Source: Prevotella illustrans
Lineage (GTDB): Bacteria; Bacteroidota; Bacteroidia; Bacteroidales; Bacteroidaceae
DNA: 64,000 nucleotides
Reading direction: 5' to 3'
NCBI RefSeq assembly: GCF_017426725.1
Contig: NZ_JAERMS010000008.1
Location: forward strand, 1 to 64,000
Each line of letters begins with the position of its first letter. Positions within the stretch are counted from its first letter, which is position 1. The notes beneath the pieces were generated by a model. It searched no databases and was not told the origin of the DNA. It saw nothing but the letters and a program-made list of their open reading frames with translations. Below are positions 36,959-46,665 of this stretch, in pieces. Made by a program: the position numbers and the translations under genes.

Positions 36959-37354
36959 TTACTTTTTATCTTCGTAGTATGCCAGTCCTTGCTGCACATT
37001 CTTGATCAAAGCCTTCGAAGAGTAGGTAGCGCCGCTCACGCCATCGACCTCCATTTGGGTCGCCTTCTTGACCGTCTTCCCTTCAAACTGCTTCAAAAGC
37101 GTTTTGGCTTTGGCAAAGTATTGCGGCGTCTCACGGTTGGGAAGCGCCTCCACTTTTACAACCTTATTCTTCTTAATGTAAATCTGCACCGGCGTAGCGC
37201 CTTTGAAGCCACGCACCGTCTTGCTGATATCTGTCGTATTAACGACCACGGTATCATTGCTTCTTGTAATCGGCTCGCTGTTTATAGCCGCACTTACGAA
37301 CAGGGTCACAGCCAAAGCCGCGCCTGAAACCATACCTATTAATCTAAAATTCAT
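36959..37354 (-). CDS. FMN-binding domain protein with covalent flavin site
   Basis: The 131-residue protein has an N-terminal membrane or export segment (GMVSGAALAVTLFVSAA) followed by an FMN-binding domain. The motif DGVSGATYSS holds Thr110, the residue to which FMN is bound through a phosphoester in RnfG/NqrC-like proteins. It probably acts as a periplasmic electron carrier, but no partner reductase is encoded nearby. Attachment of FMN would need an ApbE transferase, which is not in the window. Confidence 0.8.
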   Translation of the reverse strand: MNFRLIGMVSGAALAVTLFVSAAINSEPITRSNDTVVVNTTDISKTVRGFKGATPVQIYIKKNKVVKVEALPNRETPQYFAKAKTLLKQFEGKTVKKATQMEVDGVSGATYSSKALIKNVQQGLAYYEDKK

Positions 37355-37437
37355 ATACTTATTTTTGGTGATAATTCGTGATTTTTCTTTCCTAAAGAAC
37401 GCAATCTCTAAGGAATACCTTTATTTTCTACAGGTTG

Positions 37438-37470
37438 CAAAATTACCGTTTTTCCCCACATTCGGGTCAA
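37438..37470 (-). promoter_or_regulatory. Promoter of the FMN-binding gene
   Basis: The minus strand reads TTG (37468-37470), 22 bases, TAATTTTG (37438-37445). This predicts a leader of about 75 nt. Confidence 0.5.
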
Positions 37471-37509
37471 TCGTTTCTTGATTTTTCACTACTTTTACGA
37501 AAAAAGCAT

Positions 37510-37517
37510 TATTTTTG
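37510..37517 (+). promoter_or_regulatory. -7 box of the comEC-like gene
   Basis: TATTTTTG lies 37 bases before the chosen start at 37555 and inside the longest reading frame, which argues against the upstream ATG at 37435. No -33 element at the standard distance. Confidence 0.5.
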
Positions 37518-37554
37518 TGTTTTAAAAAGGCTATTGATCATCAACCGGAAAAAC

Positions 37555-39099
37555 ATGACTCCATCGTTGAATATCAGAAACTACCTGCAGCTCAACCCGC
37601 TATTGCGCGTTGCCGTCATGCTGATAAGCGGCATTGCGGCCGGCGAATACCTTCAACTTTCCCTTTCCACCTTTTTACTACTCTGCGGCGTCAGCCTCTT
37701 GGCGGCCCTGTTGTGCCGTGGCAAAGGGCAAAGTCTCGCCATTCTGACGGCAACCGCTCTGCTGGGAGGGCTGCTCATCACTTTCTATCACTACCGAACC
37801 GACCGTCCACTGCCCACGGGCAGCATTCACTATCAAGCCGTCATCATCAGTCAGCCACAGCCTCGTGGAAAGATCATGCGCTGCGACCTGCTCGTCACGG
37901 CATTGGAAGGCACGCCACTTCAACGTTCCATGAAGGTCAGAGCCGCCATTCTGCGTCACGACGACCGTCATGACAGCCGGCTGTCTATCGGCAACGGTCT
38001 GATGGCAGAGGCTGAAATCAAGCGTCCCCGCAACACGACCGCCAACCCGCGCTTCGATTATCAACGCTGGATGCGGGTACACGGCTACGAAGGCGAGACG
38101 TTTATACCTTATTGGAAATACCACACGGCCATCTTTCCGCTACATATCAGCCGGCTCGAAAAGGCAAAACTACGGGCGCTGACGCTACGGGAACGACTGG
38201 CCAAGGACTTCCGGCAGTCGCAAATAGGCACCGAGGAGCAGTCGCTCCTGCTGGCTATGACGCTGGGCGACAAGTCGATGCTCAGTCAACAGACCCGTGA
38301 CGATTTTTCAAAAACAGGCAGTTCACATATCTTGGCACTCTCCGGACTGCATCTTTCCATTATTTACTTCATGCTGCTGGCCCTCTTCCGGAGCAATCTT
38401 GCGGGCAACCTGCTCAGCCTTGCGGCCATCTGGGCCTACGCCGTGATGGTCGGCCTGCCGCCGTCGGTGGTTCGCTCGGCCACCATGATTACCATTTACG
38501 GGCTCATCGCGCTACTCCACCGCGACAAGATGAGCATGAACACGCTGTCGCTGACGGCCATCATCATGCTTGTCATCCATCCCATGAGCCTGTGGGACGT
38601 GGGATTTCAGCTGTCGTTCATGGCCGTAGCCGGCATCTTTATCTACTTCGGTCCTATCAGCCGAGCCATTCAGCCCCGTTTTCGTCCTCTTAAATGGTTT
38701 ACAGACCTCATGGCCACTTCGCTGGCCGCGCAACTGACAACCGCTCCGCTCGTGCTCCACTACTTCGGACGGCTGGCAACTTACTTCCTACTGACCAACC
38801 TTATCGTCATCCCCCTGACCACCCTCATCCTCTATGGAGCCGTCATCGTGTTTGCTACCACATTCTTTCCCTTCGTCCACAACCTGCTGCTGCGGCTCGT
38901 CGGTGGGCTGGCCACGCTCTTAGTGTTGAGTGTACAAAAAATAGCCACACTCCCCGGCGCGTCGATAGACCATTTCTATCTTAGCAACCAAGGCGTGTGG
39001 CTATGCTATTCGCTCATGGCCCTGTCAACGGCGGGCCTATGGCTGTGGCATAAACGACGACTTAATCGTCTACCCCGAACAGAGGATCCTCGGGCATGA
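37555..39099 (+). CDS. ComEC/Rec2-family DNA-uptake channel, short form
   Basis: ComEC proteins carry single-stranded DNA across the inner membrane during transformation. The 514-residue protein has the N-terminal DUF4131 region (LISGIAAGEYL..., residues 20-180) and the polytopic competence domain, with the hallmark SSHILALSGLHLSIIYFML near residue 257 and GLPPSVVRSATM. It lacks the C-terminal metallo-beta-lactamase-like domain of long ComEC, as is usual in Bacteroidetes. Its last 38 bases overlap the convergent peptidase gene. Confidence 0.88.
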   Translation: MTPSLNIRNYLQLNPLLRVAVMLISGIAAGEYLQLSLSTFLLLCGVSLLAALLCRGKGQSLAILTATALLGGLLITFYHYRTDRPLPTGSIHYQAVIISQPQPRGKIMRCDLLVTALEGTPLQRSMKVRAAILRHDDRHDSRLSIGNGLMAEAEIKRPRNTTANPRFDYQRWMRVHGYEGETFIPYWKYHTAIFPLHISRLEKAKLRALTLRERLAKDFRQSQIGTEEQSLLLAMTLGDKSMLSQQTRDDFSKTGSSHILALSGLHLSIIYFMLLALFRSNLAGNLLSLAAIWAYAVMVGLPPSVVRSATMITIYGLIALLHRDKMSMNTLSLTAIIMLVIHPMSLWDVGFQLSFMAVAGIFIYFGPISRAIQPRFRPLKWFTDLMATSLAAQLTTAPLVLHYFGRLATYFLLTNLIVIPLTTLILYGAVIVFATTFFPFVHNLLLRLVGGLATLLVLSVQKIATLPGASIDHFYLSNQGVWLCYSLMALSTAGLWLWHKRRLNRLPRTEDPRA

Positions 39100-40462
39100 C
39101 CATTACCGGCTTCTGTTCGAAATCACGCAGCAACTTCTCGCTCACATATTTCTTGTTGACCACCAATCGGAACATATACTCATTGAACCAATCGTTGGTC
39201 ATGATGACGCAACCCTTATGGCCGCTATCGGCTCCCCAGCTGTTTTCCACCATCCACTTTACGGGTTTGCCCGCGTTGTCCAAATCGACGGCCGTAAGCG
39301 TCATGGCGTGCGTGGAACCACTGTCGAACGTCTCGATACGCTCGGCCTTTGTCATGCCGAAAGTTGTACCGAATAGCGTGCCGTAGTCGTAGTTGTCGAG
39401 CGTGGAATAGCCGGTCTTGCGGTCGAACTGCTTACCCGCGTCGTAGCTGCTGTAGAGCTTGCGACCGTCCTTGAGCGAAGCGATGGCCAGCTTGGCGATT
39501 TCTTCCATCGGCAGATTGAGATATTTCCAGTTGTGCCCATCATAGACATGGCGATCGAAATCCACCTCGTAAGTCTTGTAATAAGGGCGGCGCGGGTCGT
39601 TCATCACCATGATGAAACTGCCGTTGAGGGCGTGGCCCACGGTAGCCTCGTAGAACTCCTTGGGAGTAAACCGGCGCGTTTCGCCCACGGGATTGCCTTT
39701 CTTATCACGGAATGTATAGGTAAACTCCTTCACAGGCGTGCCCAATGTCAGGCTCAACATGCGATAGATGGTACCCAGCATTTCAGTTTTACGCTGATTG
39801 ATGGCAGCGGGCTTCTTCTTGTCAGCCACCATCTTACGCAGTTCCAAGCCAAACTCGCGCAGCTTTGACGAGATAAGCCGGCCCATGCGCGACGTGTTGT
39901 TGGCCGAATAGCTCTCGGGCATGACGCTCATCGGCACCAGTCCATATTTTTCAACTAAGTCGGCGACGCCACAGAACGTGCCGCCGTCGGACACCGGATG
40001 GCGGAAGAAGAACTGCACCCGTGGGTCGTCCATCGGCTTATTGGCACAGTCGATGACGCCCTGCAGCATAAGATTGGCTTTCTCCAACTGGTCCCAGAAG
40101 AAGAGATAGGCGTGCGAGAACTCCACTTTCTGCTCGCCCTTATGTGCCTGAGCGAAGTTGCCGCGCAATACATTCAGGCCGCTGAACATCCAGCAACGTC
40201 CCGAACTTTTCTGGTTATGAATGTTCTGCGAGGGTGTCATCACCGAGAAATGGTCGTCAAGGCCAACCTCAGCCCTGTTGTTCTTGGCCAGGTTGTCAAT
40301 CGAGTTCGACGCAATGGCATTAGCCAAGGCCTTTTCGGCCACGGAAGAGGATTGCGCCTGCTGAATCTTCTGCAACATTTCGACAGAAATACCACCCTTG
40401 GTCTGGGCAGAAAGCGTCATGGCCATGGCCATGAAAAGACTTAAGATTACGGTTTTACGCAT
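39062..40462 (-). CDS. C1-family aminopeptidase (PepC/bleomycin-hydrolase type), exported
   Basis: The 466-residue cysteine peptidase has the catalytic Cys90 in SSGRCWMFSGLNVLRG, the His in GSTHAMTLTAVD and the Asn in VENSWGADSG. Unlike cytoplasmic PepC it has a signal peptide (residues 1-20, ending TLSAQ), so it should work in the periplasm or at the surface, probably on peptides taken up as nutrients. A TATTTTTG box lies about 30 bases upstream. It converges on and overlaps the comEC-like gene. Confidence 0.92.
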   Translation of the reverse strand: MRKTVILSLFMAMAMTLSAQTKGGISVEMLQKIQQAQSSSVAEKALANAIASNSIDNLAKNNRAEVGLDDHFSVMTPSQNIHNQKSSGRCWMFSGLNVLRGNFAQAHKGEQKVEFSHAYLFFWDQLEKANLMLQGVIDCANKPMDDPRVQFFFRHPVSDGGTFCGVADLVEKYGLVPMSVMPESYSANNTSRMGRLISSKLREFGLELRKMVADKKKPAAINQRKTEMLGTIYRMLSLTLGTPVKEFTYTFRDKKGNPVGETRRFTPKEFYEATVGHALNGSFIMVMNDPRRPYYKTYEVDFDRHVYDGHNWKYLNLPMEEIAKLAIASLKDGRKLYSSYDAGKQFDRKTGYSTLDNYDYGTLFGTTFGMTKAERIETFDSGSTHAMTLTAVDLDNAGKPVKWMVENSWGADSGHKGCVIMTNDWFNEYMFRLVVNKKYVSEKLLRDFEQKPVMVMPEDPLFGVDD

Positions 40463-40490
40463 TTGTTTTCAATTTTATTAAACGATTCTG

Positions 40491-40498
40491 CAAAAATA
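40491..40498 (-). promoter_or_regulatory. -7 box of the C1 aminopeptidase gene
   Basis: The minus strand reads TATTTTTG, an exact fit, 28 bases before the start codon. Confidence 0.55.
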
Positions 40499-40611
40499 CA
40501 AAAAATAATACAGAATCTCCATTGTGGGCTTAAAATATCATAGAAAGCGTATTTTTATAACCCGCAAAGCGACTTTGCGTGACCTCGTCCACTTAGAGAG
40601 GCCGGTACAAC

Positions 40612-41003
40612 GGCGCATGTCATGGTGGTGGAAATGTAAATTTTTTATCACGCAAAAACGACCTTTTCAATTTGGTCATCTGGAATTGAAATGAAGGTTG
40701 ATGGGCTTTGAAATGACGATTGGGGGACGATAAAATCGCGAAAGCAGTGCTTTGACAATGCAAAAGCAGCCCTTTTAGCCGGTCAAAGCACTGCTTTTGG
40801 AGTGTCATAAGGCTGCTTTTGACTGCTGAAAAAGAGTTTTTTAGAAGTCAAAAACAGCGCTCTGAAAGACTAAAAACAACTAACGCGTTGATTATGAGCG
40901 TAATACAAACTCACGCAGGAATCGCTTATTTTCGACCAAAGATATTTTATTTCAGAATAACGCAGCCATTTTCGCGTTTTTGTCAAATAAATTCGGTGTT
41001 GAA
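40612..41003 (-). repeat. Intergenic repeat element, copy C (inverted)
   Basis: This full-length copy runs opposite to copies A, B and D. Its minus-strand left half (ATGGCTGCGTTATTCTGAAA, TAATCAACGCGTTAG) matches copy D, and its right half matches copy A almost base for base. The b/b' arms are perfect 16-mers at 40741-40756 and 40782-40797. It lies between the C1 peptidase and MATE genes. Short reading frames inside look repeat-derived. Confidence 0.82.
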
Positions 41004-41091
41004 ATGTTCTTCCTTTTGGCTTGTTACAGCTTATCATATCGTTGCCGGAAAGGATTCTACAGCCGCGGCGTGGCTTTTCTTCAGGGTTTTC

Positions 41092-41122
41092 TTTGCGGTT
41101 TGCCGTGTTTGCAGTATCTTTG
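41092..41122 (+). promoter_or_regulatory. Bacteroidetes promoter of the MATE operon
   Basis: TTTG (41092-41095), 19 bases and TATCTTTG (41115-41122) match the consensus exactly, giving a leader of about 105 nt before 41234. Confidence 0.7.
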
Positions 41123-41233
41123 TAGAAAGGTTGTAGGGGGGTGAGGTTGTCGGGATGAATGGTTAGCTATCATCTTTACAAGGACTTATCGGTTCTGCGA
41201 TATGCTCCACCCGCGGCAACAAAAGACAAAATT

Positions 41234-42601
41234 ATGGACAATAACAAGCAAGCGACACTCGAATTGGGAACCAAGCCCGTAGGTTCGCTATTGATACAAT
41301 ACGCCCTGCCGGCCATCATTGCCATGACGGCTTCGTCGCTCTACAACATCATCGACCGCGTGTTCATCGGGCAGGTGGTGGGTCCCATGGCTATCTCGGG
41401 ACTGGCCATTACCTTTCCTTTCATGAATCTCTCGAGCGCGTTCGGCGCCGCCGTGGGCGTGGGATCCTCAACGGCTATTTCCGTGAAGCTGGGACAGAAG
41501 GACTATGCCACGGCCGAAAACATTCTGGGTAATACCGTTACGCTCAACCTGATTGTAGGACTTGTGCTGGGATTCACGTGTCTCGCGTTTCTCGACCCTA
41601 TCCTCCGGTTCTTCGGCGCCAGCGATCAGACGATTCCCTATGCCCGCGACTTCATGCAGATTATCCTGCTGGGCAACGTCTTCACGCACATGTACTTTGG
41701 CATGAACGCCGTGTTGCGTGCGGCCAGCAAGCCCCGTCAGGCCATGTACGCCACCATGTTTACGGTGGTTTGCAATATTCTGCTCGACGTGGTGTTCATC
41801 TGGTGGTGGCACTGGGGTATTCGTGGGGCCGCTCTCGCTACCATCATCTCGCAAATTCTGGCTCTCATGTGGCAGATGAAGCTCTTCAGCAACCAGAAAG
41901 AACTGCTCCATCTGAAACGCGGAATCTATCGGCTGAAGGCCAACTTAGTGAAGAATATCATCGGAATCGGTATCTCGCCGTTCCTGATGAACGTGTGCGC
42001 CTGCATCATCGTCATCTTCATGAACAACCAATTCGTGAAGTTCGGCGGCGACATGGCGGTGGGTGCCTACGGCATCAGCAATGGTATCGCCACGGTATTC
42101 ATCATGTTTGTGATGGGTATCAATCAGGGCATGCAGCCCATCGCGGGCTATAACTACGGGGCCGAGCGTGTCGATCGTATGCTGCAAGTGCTGAGGCTCA
42201 GTATCATTTACGCCACCGTCATCATGACAGCCGGCTGGCTCGTGGCCATGTTCCTGCCTTATTATTGCGCCCGCATGTTCACCACCGACACGGCGCTCAT
42301 CGCTTTGGCCATCCCGGCCATTCGCATCAACATGCTTGTATTTCCCGTGATAGGCTATCAAATGGTGATTGCCAACTTCTTCCAATGTATCGGCAAGGTG
42401 AAAATAAGCATCTTCATGAGCCTCTCACGTCAGCTGTTGTTCCTCTTGCCTCTCCTGGCCATTCTGCCGGAGTTCTGGGGTGTCAACGGCGTTTGGTACG
42501 CTTTGCCTTCGTCCGACTTGACGGCAGCCGTCGTAGCGGCCGTAATCATGACGGTATATATGAAAAAGTTCAATAAAACATATAACACTTCGCGCCCATG
42601 A
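41234..42601 (+). CDS. MATE-family multidrug/cation exporter
   Basis: The 455-residue protein has 12 predicted helices and belongs to the MepA-like branch. The N-terminus KPVGSLLIQYALPAIIAMTASSLYNIIDRVFIGQ and the mid-protein MGINQGMQPIAGYNYGA are typical. It exports drugs or metabolites in exchange for Na+ or H+. Start 41234 is chosen because the upstream ATG at 41159 adds a hydrophilic, unconserved 25 residues. It overlaps the next gene by ATGA, and three genes form one coupled unit. Confidence 0.92.
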   Translation: MDNNKQATLELGTKPVGSLLIQYALPAIIAMTASSLYNIIDRVFIGQVVGPMAISGLAITFPFMNLSSAFGAAVGVGSSTAISVKLGQKDYATAENILGNTVTLNLIVGLVLGFTCLAFLDPILRFFGASDQTIPYARDFMQIILLGNVFTHMYFGMNAVLRAASKPRQAMYATMFTVVCNILLDVVFIWWWHWGIRGAALATIISQILALMWQMKLFSNQKELLHLKRGIYRLKANLVKNIIGIGISPFLMNVCACIIVIFMNNQFVKFGGDMAVGAYGISNGIATVFIMFVMGINQGMQPIAGYNYGAERVDRMLQVLRLSIIYATVIMTAGWLVAMFLPYYCARMFTTDTALIALAIPAIRINMLVFPVIGYQMVIANFFQCIGKVKISIFMSLSRQLLFLLPLLAILPEFWGVNGVWYALPSSDLTAAVVAAVIMTVYMKKFNKTYNTSRP

Positions 42602-43233
42602 ACAACCATACGCGTATCATCAACATAGGTCGGCAGATCGGCAGTGGCGGTCTGTTGATCGCCAAGGAGCTGGCCCGCAACCTGGGCTTTGTGTTCTACG
42701 ACAGGGAGATTCTGAACCTGGCCGCCAAGGAAAGCGGCTTCTGCGAGAGATTCTTCGAGCAGAACGACGAGCGGAAAGGATTTCTGCGCTCGCTCTTCCA
42801 CGTGCATGTCCCGCTCCTGGGCGAGAGCAATTTCTACAGGAACGACTTCTCGCAGGAGAGTCTTTACCAGTTTCAGAGCGACGCCATCCGCAAAGCGGCC
42901 GAACAATCGGACTGCGTTTTCGTAGGCCGCACGGCCGACTACATCCTTCGCGACTATCGGAATGTGGTCAACATCTTTATCACGGCCGACCCGGAAGAGC
43001 GGTTGCGACGTGTCGCCGAGCGGCTGCGACTGAACGAGGAGGCTGCCCGCAAGTTGATAGAGGATAAGGAAGAAAGTCGCGCGGCCTACTACAACTATTA
43101 CACGGGCAAGAAATGGGGACACGCGTCGAGCTACGACCTCTGCGTCAACTCCGGCCCGTTGGGGCTGAAAGGTACGGCCGAGTTGATAGAAGACTTTGTC
43201 CGTCGCCGTTTTCAAATGACTCCCGACCGATGA
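42598..43233 (+). CDS. Cytidylate-kinase-like family protein
   Basis: The 211-residue P-loop protein has the nucleotide-binding front IINIGRQIGSGGLLIAKELA and the lid region ERLRRVAERLRL. It belongs to the cytidylate kinase-like family (Cytidylate_kin2), whose substrate is generally not known and which is often fused or adjacent to transporters. It is translationally coupled to the MATE gene upstream and to the phosphoesterase downstream. It should not be taken as the essential Cmk. Confidence 0.85.
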   Translation: MNNHTRIINIGRQIGSGGLLIAKELARNLGFVFYDREILNLAAKESGFCERFFEQNDERKGFLRSLFHVHVPLLGESNFYRNDFSQESLYQFQSDAIRKAAEQSDCVFVGRTADYILRDYRNVVNIFITADPEERLRRVAERLRLNEEAARKLIEDKEESRAAYYNYYTGKKWGHASSYDLCVNSGPLGLKGTAELIEDFVRRRFQMTPDR

Positions 43234-43730
43234 AAAAGATTGGAATTATCAGCGATACGCACGCCTATTGGGATGACAAATACGTCACCTATCTGGACGA
43301 CTGCGACGAGATATGGCACGCGGGCGACATCGGATCGCCGGAACTGGCCGACCGTTTTGAGGCCATGAAGCCCACGTTCAGGGCCGTCTATGGCAACTGC
43401 GATGGCTACGACCTGCGCGCCCGCTATCCCGAGACGCTGCGTTTCAAGTGTGAGGACGTGGACGTGATGATGACACACATCGGCGGCTATCCGGGCAGGT
43501 ACGACCGCTCTATCGTGAATAAGCTGTTCGCGTCGCCACCCAACCTGTTCATTTCGGGCCATTCGCACATCCTCAAGATTATGCCCGACAAGCGGCTGAA
43601 CCTGTTGCACATTAATCCGGGCGCCGCTGGACTGCAAGGCTGGCACCGGGAGCGCACCCTCGTGAGGCTCACCATCGACGGCAGTCGGTTTACCGACTGC
43701 GAAGTCGTCACGCTGGGGGGTAAGCATTGA
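43230..43730 (+). CDS. YfcE/MJ0936-type metallophosphoesterase
   Basis: The 166-residue protein has all the calcineurin-like metal-site motifs: ISDTH, WHAGDIG, YGNCDG, MMTHIGG and SGHSHI. It hydrolyses phosphodiesters or phosphomonoesters, and the natural substrate is unknown. Start 43230 is the ATGA overlap with the kinase-like gene; the longer frame from 43113 would run through that gene and is rejected. Confidence 0.9.
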   Translation: MKKIGIISDTHAYWDDKYVTYLDDCDEIWHAGDIGSPELADRFEAMKPTFRAVYGNCDGYDLRARYPETLRFKCEDVDVMMTHIGGYPGRYDRSIVNKLFASPPNLFISGHSHILKIMPDKRLNLLHINPGAAGLQGWHRERTLVRLTIDGSRFTDCEVVTLGGKH

Positions 43731-43763
43731 ACCGAATCTTTCGGCATCATAAAGCCTAACAAC

Positions 43764-43832
43764 ATGACACGTAAAAAACAGATTCTTGCCTTTTCGGCCA
43801 TCTTCGGCATCATTCGCGAGTTTCCGGAGTAA
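43764..43832 (+). CDS. Possible 22-residue leader or micro-ORF upstream of rfbB
   Basis: The frame begins MTRKKQILAFSAIFG and ends REFPE. It is positively charged at the front with a hydrophobic middle, and ends 34 bp before rfbB. It lies in the only sizeable spacer between the phosphoesterase and rfbB. There is no homology evidence; it may be chance. Confidence 0.2.
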   Translation: MTRKKQILAFSAIFGIIREFPE

Positions 43833-43866
43833 GTTTAACCTGCTAATTATACATTATTATATATAT

Positions 43867-45015
43867 ATGAAAACCTATTTAGTAACGGGAGGCGCCGGTT
43901 TTATCGGTGCTAATTTCATCAAGTATCTGCTGCACGTAAAGTATCGAAACGAGGATATTAAAGTGATTATCCTCGACGCGCTGACCTACGCGGGCAACTT
44001 GGGAACCATCAAGGAGGACATCGACGGTGAGCGTTGCGTCTTCGTGAAAGGCGATATTCGCGACCGAAAACTGCTCGACAACCTCTTTGCCGAGTACGAT
44101 ATCGACTATCTTGTCAACTTCGCGGCCGAGAGCCATGTGGACCGCAGCATTGAAGATCCGCAGCTTTTCCTGAGCGTCAACATCCTGGGAACGCAGAATT
44201 TGCTCGACGCGGCCCGACAGGCGTGGGTCACCGGCAAGGACGCGCAGGGCCGTCCCACGTGGAAAGCTGGCAAACGCTATCATCAGGTGTCCACCGACGA
44301 GGTCTACGGCAGCTTGGGAGCGGAGGGATTCTTCACCGAACAGACGCCGCTATGCCCGCACAGTCCATACAGTGCCAGCAAGACGAGTGCCGACTTGTTT
44401 GTCATGGCCTATCATGACACCTACCGCATGCCCGTCACCATCACCCGTTGTTCCAATAACTACGGGCCTTATCACTTTCCCGAAAAGCTCATTCCGCTTA
44501 TCATCAATAACATTCTGGAAGGCAAACCGCTGCCCGTCTACGGCCAAGGGCTCAACGTGCGCGACTGGCTTTACGTGGAAGACCACTGCAAGGCCATTGA
44601 TCTGGTGGTGCGTGAAGGCCGCGAGGGTGAGGTCTACAACGTGGGGGGACACAACGAAATGACGAATATCGACATCGTGAAACTCACCGTCAAGACCGTT
44701 CACGATATAATGGAAGCCGATAAGAGCTTGCGCCATATACTGAAAAAGCAGGTGAAGGACGCCAACGGAGATATCGACATCAGTTGGATTAACAACGATC
44801 TCATCACGTATGTGGCCGACCGTTTGGGCCACGACCTGCGCTATGCCATCGATCCCACGAAGATAAAGAATGAGTTGGGCTGGACTCCCGAAACGAAGTT
44901 TGCCGACGGTATCGTGAAGACCATCAAGTGGAACCTCGACAATCAGGCCTGGATAGAGGAAGTAACAAGCGGTGATTATCAGAAATATTATGCCCGGATG
45001 TACGGCAACAGATAA
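43867..45015 (+). CDS. rfbB: dTDP-glucose 4,6-dehydratase
   Basis: This enzyme converts dTDP-glucose to dTDP-4-keto-6-deoxyglucose, the branch point for dTDP-rhamnose and many amino sugars. The 382-residue protein has the NAD site TYLVTGGAGFIGANFIKYL, NFAAESHVDRSIEDP, the catalytic STDEVYGSLG and YSASKTSADLFV (Tyr-x3-Lys), and CSNNYGPYHFPEKLIPL. An insertion near residue 120-135 (WVTGKDAQGRPTWKAGK) is seen in the Bacteroidetes form. rmlA, C and D are not nearby; a ketoisomerase and an aminotransferase follow instead. Confidence 0.93.
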   Translation: MKTYLVTGGAGFIGANFIKYLLHVKYRNEDIKVIILDALTYAGNLGTIKEDIDGERCVFVKGDIRDRKLLDNLFAEYDIDYLVNFAAESHVDRSIEDPQLFLSVNILGTQNLLDAARQAWVTGKDAQGRPTWKAGKRYHQVSTDEVYGSLGAEGFFTEQTPLCPHSPYSASKTSADLFVMAYHDTYRMPVTITRCSNNYGPYHFPEKLIPLIINNILEGKPLPVYGQGLNVRDWLYVEDHCKAIDLVVREGREGEVYNVGGHNEMTNIDIVKLTVKTVHDIMEADKSLRHILKKQVKDANGDIDISWINNDLITYVADRLGHDLRYAIDPTKIKNELGWTPETKFADGIVKTIKWNLDNQAWIEEVTSGDYQKYYARMYGNR

Positions 45016-45066
45016 CGAAACGTATGGCCACAGCCAACAAACAGCACGACAATAAACAAGATTAGA

Positions 45067-46230
45067 ATGAAGAAAATCATGTTACTGGGCTCGGGAGAAC
45101 TGGGCAAGGAGTTTACGATTGCCGCCAAACGAGCCGGTCTCTACGTGGTGGCCTGCGACAAATACGACAACGCGCCGGCCATGCAGGTGGCCGATGAGCG
45201 AGAGATATTTAGCATGCTCGACGGCGACGCGCTCACCATGGCGGTCAGGAAGCATCGCCCCGACATCATCGTTCCGGAGATAGAAGCGATTCGTACCGAG
45301 CGTTTGTTCGACTTCGAGCGGCAAGGCATTCAGGTGGTTCCTTCGGCACGAGCCGTCAACTACACCATGAACCGCCGTGCCATCCGTGACCTGGCGTCGC
45401 GGGAGCTGGGCTTGCGCACCGCCAAATATTTCTACGCGAAGACCTTCGACGAGTTTAAAACGGCGGCAGACGCCATCGGCTTCCCCTGCGTGGTGAAGCC
45501 CCTGATGAGTTCGAGTGGGCATGGGCAGAGCTATGTGCGTAACGACGACGAACTGGAAGCGGCTTTCCACGAAGCCATGGAGGAAGGACGTGGCGACGTG
45601 AGGGAAGTGATTATCGAGGAATTTATCGACTTCGACTCTGAATTTACGCTGCTTACGGTGACGCAGAAGGATGGGCCGACACTCTTCTGTCCTCCCATCG
45701 GCCATATACAGAAGGGTGGTGACTACCGCGAAAGCTGGCAACCGTATCATATTTCGGACGAAGCGCTGAAGCAGGCGCGCCACATGGCCGCCGAAGTGAC
45801 GAAGGCATTGACGGGCTATGGCCTATGGGGCGTGGAGTTTTTCATGACCAAACAGGGAGAGGTTATCTTCTCCGAACTGAGTCCAAGGCCCCACGACACG
45901 GGCATGGTAACGCTCGGTCATACCACTAACCTGAGCGAGTTTGAGCTTCATCTGCGGGCCGTCATGGGCTGGCCCATCCCCGCCATTCACTTGGAGCACT
46001 ACGGTTGCAGCGCCGTGGTGCTGGCCAAGGAGGAAGCCGACCGTGAACCCGACTATCAACTCATGGAAGCTCTGAAAGAAGACCGCACCCGTGTGCGCGT
46101 CTTCGGCAAGCCCACGCAGCACGTGGGACGTCGTATGGGCGTGGTGCTGTGTTACGACGAGTTGGGCGCGGATATCAACCTGTTGCGCGACAAGGCCAAA
46201 CGGCTGGCCGAAACCATCATCCCCGATTAA
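45067..46230 (+). CDS. purT: Formate-dependent phosphoribosylglycinamide formyltransferase
   Basis: PurT uses formate and ATP to make formyl-GAR in purine synthesis without folate. The 387-residue ATP-grasp protein matches the family in length and motifs: [48 protein letters not shown] and [15 protein letters not shown]. It lies between rfbB (51 bp) and the ketoisomerase (21 bp) on the same strand, away from other purine genes. Whether this is a chance insertion or a supply of formyl groups for a sugar is open. Confidence 0.93.
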   Translation: MKKIMLLGSGELGKEFTIAAKRAGLYVVACDKYDNAPAMQVADEREIFSMLDGDALTMAVRKHRPDIIVPEIEAIRTERLFDFERQGIQVVPSARAVNYTMNRRAIRDLASRELGLRTAKYFYAKTFDEFKTAADAIGFPCVVKPLMSSSGHGQSYVRNDDELEAAFHEAMEEGRGDVREVIIEEFIDFDSEFTLLTVTQKDGPTLFCPPIGHIQKGGDYRESWQPYHISDEALKQARHMAAEVTKALTGYGLWGVEFFMTKQGEVIFSELSPRPHDTGMVTLGHTTNLSEFELHLRAVMGWPIPAIHLEHYGCSAVVLAKEEADREPDYQLMEALKEDRTRVRVFGKPTQHVGRRMGVVLCYDELGADINLLRDKAKRLAETIIPD

Positions 46231-46251
46231 TCAAAATTATATTTTCGACAC

Positions 46252-46665
46252 ATGACAAGTCCGTTAGGAGAAATCATCGAGCTGCCTCGAATAACCGATC
46301 CGAGGGGTAACCTGACGGTGGCGGAGCAGCTACGACATATTCCTTTTGAGATTAAGAGAGTGTACTGGACCTACGACGTGCCGGCCGGAGAGAGCCGTGG
46401 AGGTCACGCCCACCGACATTGTCGCTCGGCGGTGATAGCAGTGAGCGGCAGTTTCGACGTCGTTTTGGACAACGGGACGGAACGATGGACCTATCACATG
46501 AACCATCCCTACCAGGCACTGCTCATCGATAGGGGTATATGGCGCACGCTGGAGGACTTCTCCAGCGGTGCCGTCTGCTTGTCGCTGGCCTCCGACGCGT
46601 TTCAGGAAGAAGACTATATACGTGATTACCAACAGTTTCTGGCCTATTTGAAATGTTCGAAATAA
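46252..46665 (+). CDS. dTDP-4-keto-6-deoxyhexose 3,4-ketoisomerase (FdtA/QdtA, WxcM-like)
   Basis: The 137-residue cupin has the active-site stretch RGGHAHRHCRSAVIAVSGSFDVVLDNG, with the two histidines used by FdtA and QdtA to move the keto group from C4 to C3. The N-terminus IIELPRITDPRGNLTVAEQLRHIPF is typical. The product would be dTDP-3-keto-6-deoxy-galactose or -glucose; the stereochemistry cannot be told. It overlaps the next gene by 13 bases. The dehydratase upstream supplies its substrate. Confidence 0.88.
   Translation: MTSPLGEIIELPRITDPRGNLTVAEQLRHIPFEIKRVYWTYDVPAGESRGGHAHRHCRSAVIAVSGSFDVVLDNGTERWTYHMNHPYQALLIDRGIWRTLEDFSSGAVCLSLASDAFQEEDYIRDYQQFLAYLKCSK

Noticed and set aside
40819..41136. 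Reading frame in the repeat region with a segment (IQTHAGIAYFRPKIFYFRITQPF) also seen on the minus strand at 59417-59611
   Set aside because: The shared protein segment is explained by the DNA repeat itself (copies C and D). The rest of each frame is unrelated, and the DNA changes between copies do not favour silent sites in any obvious way.
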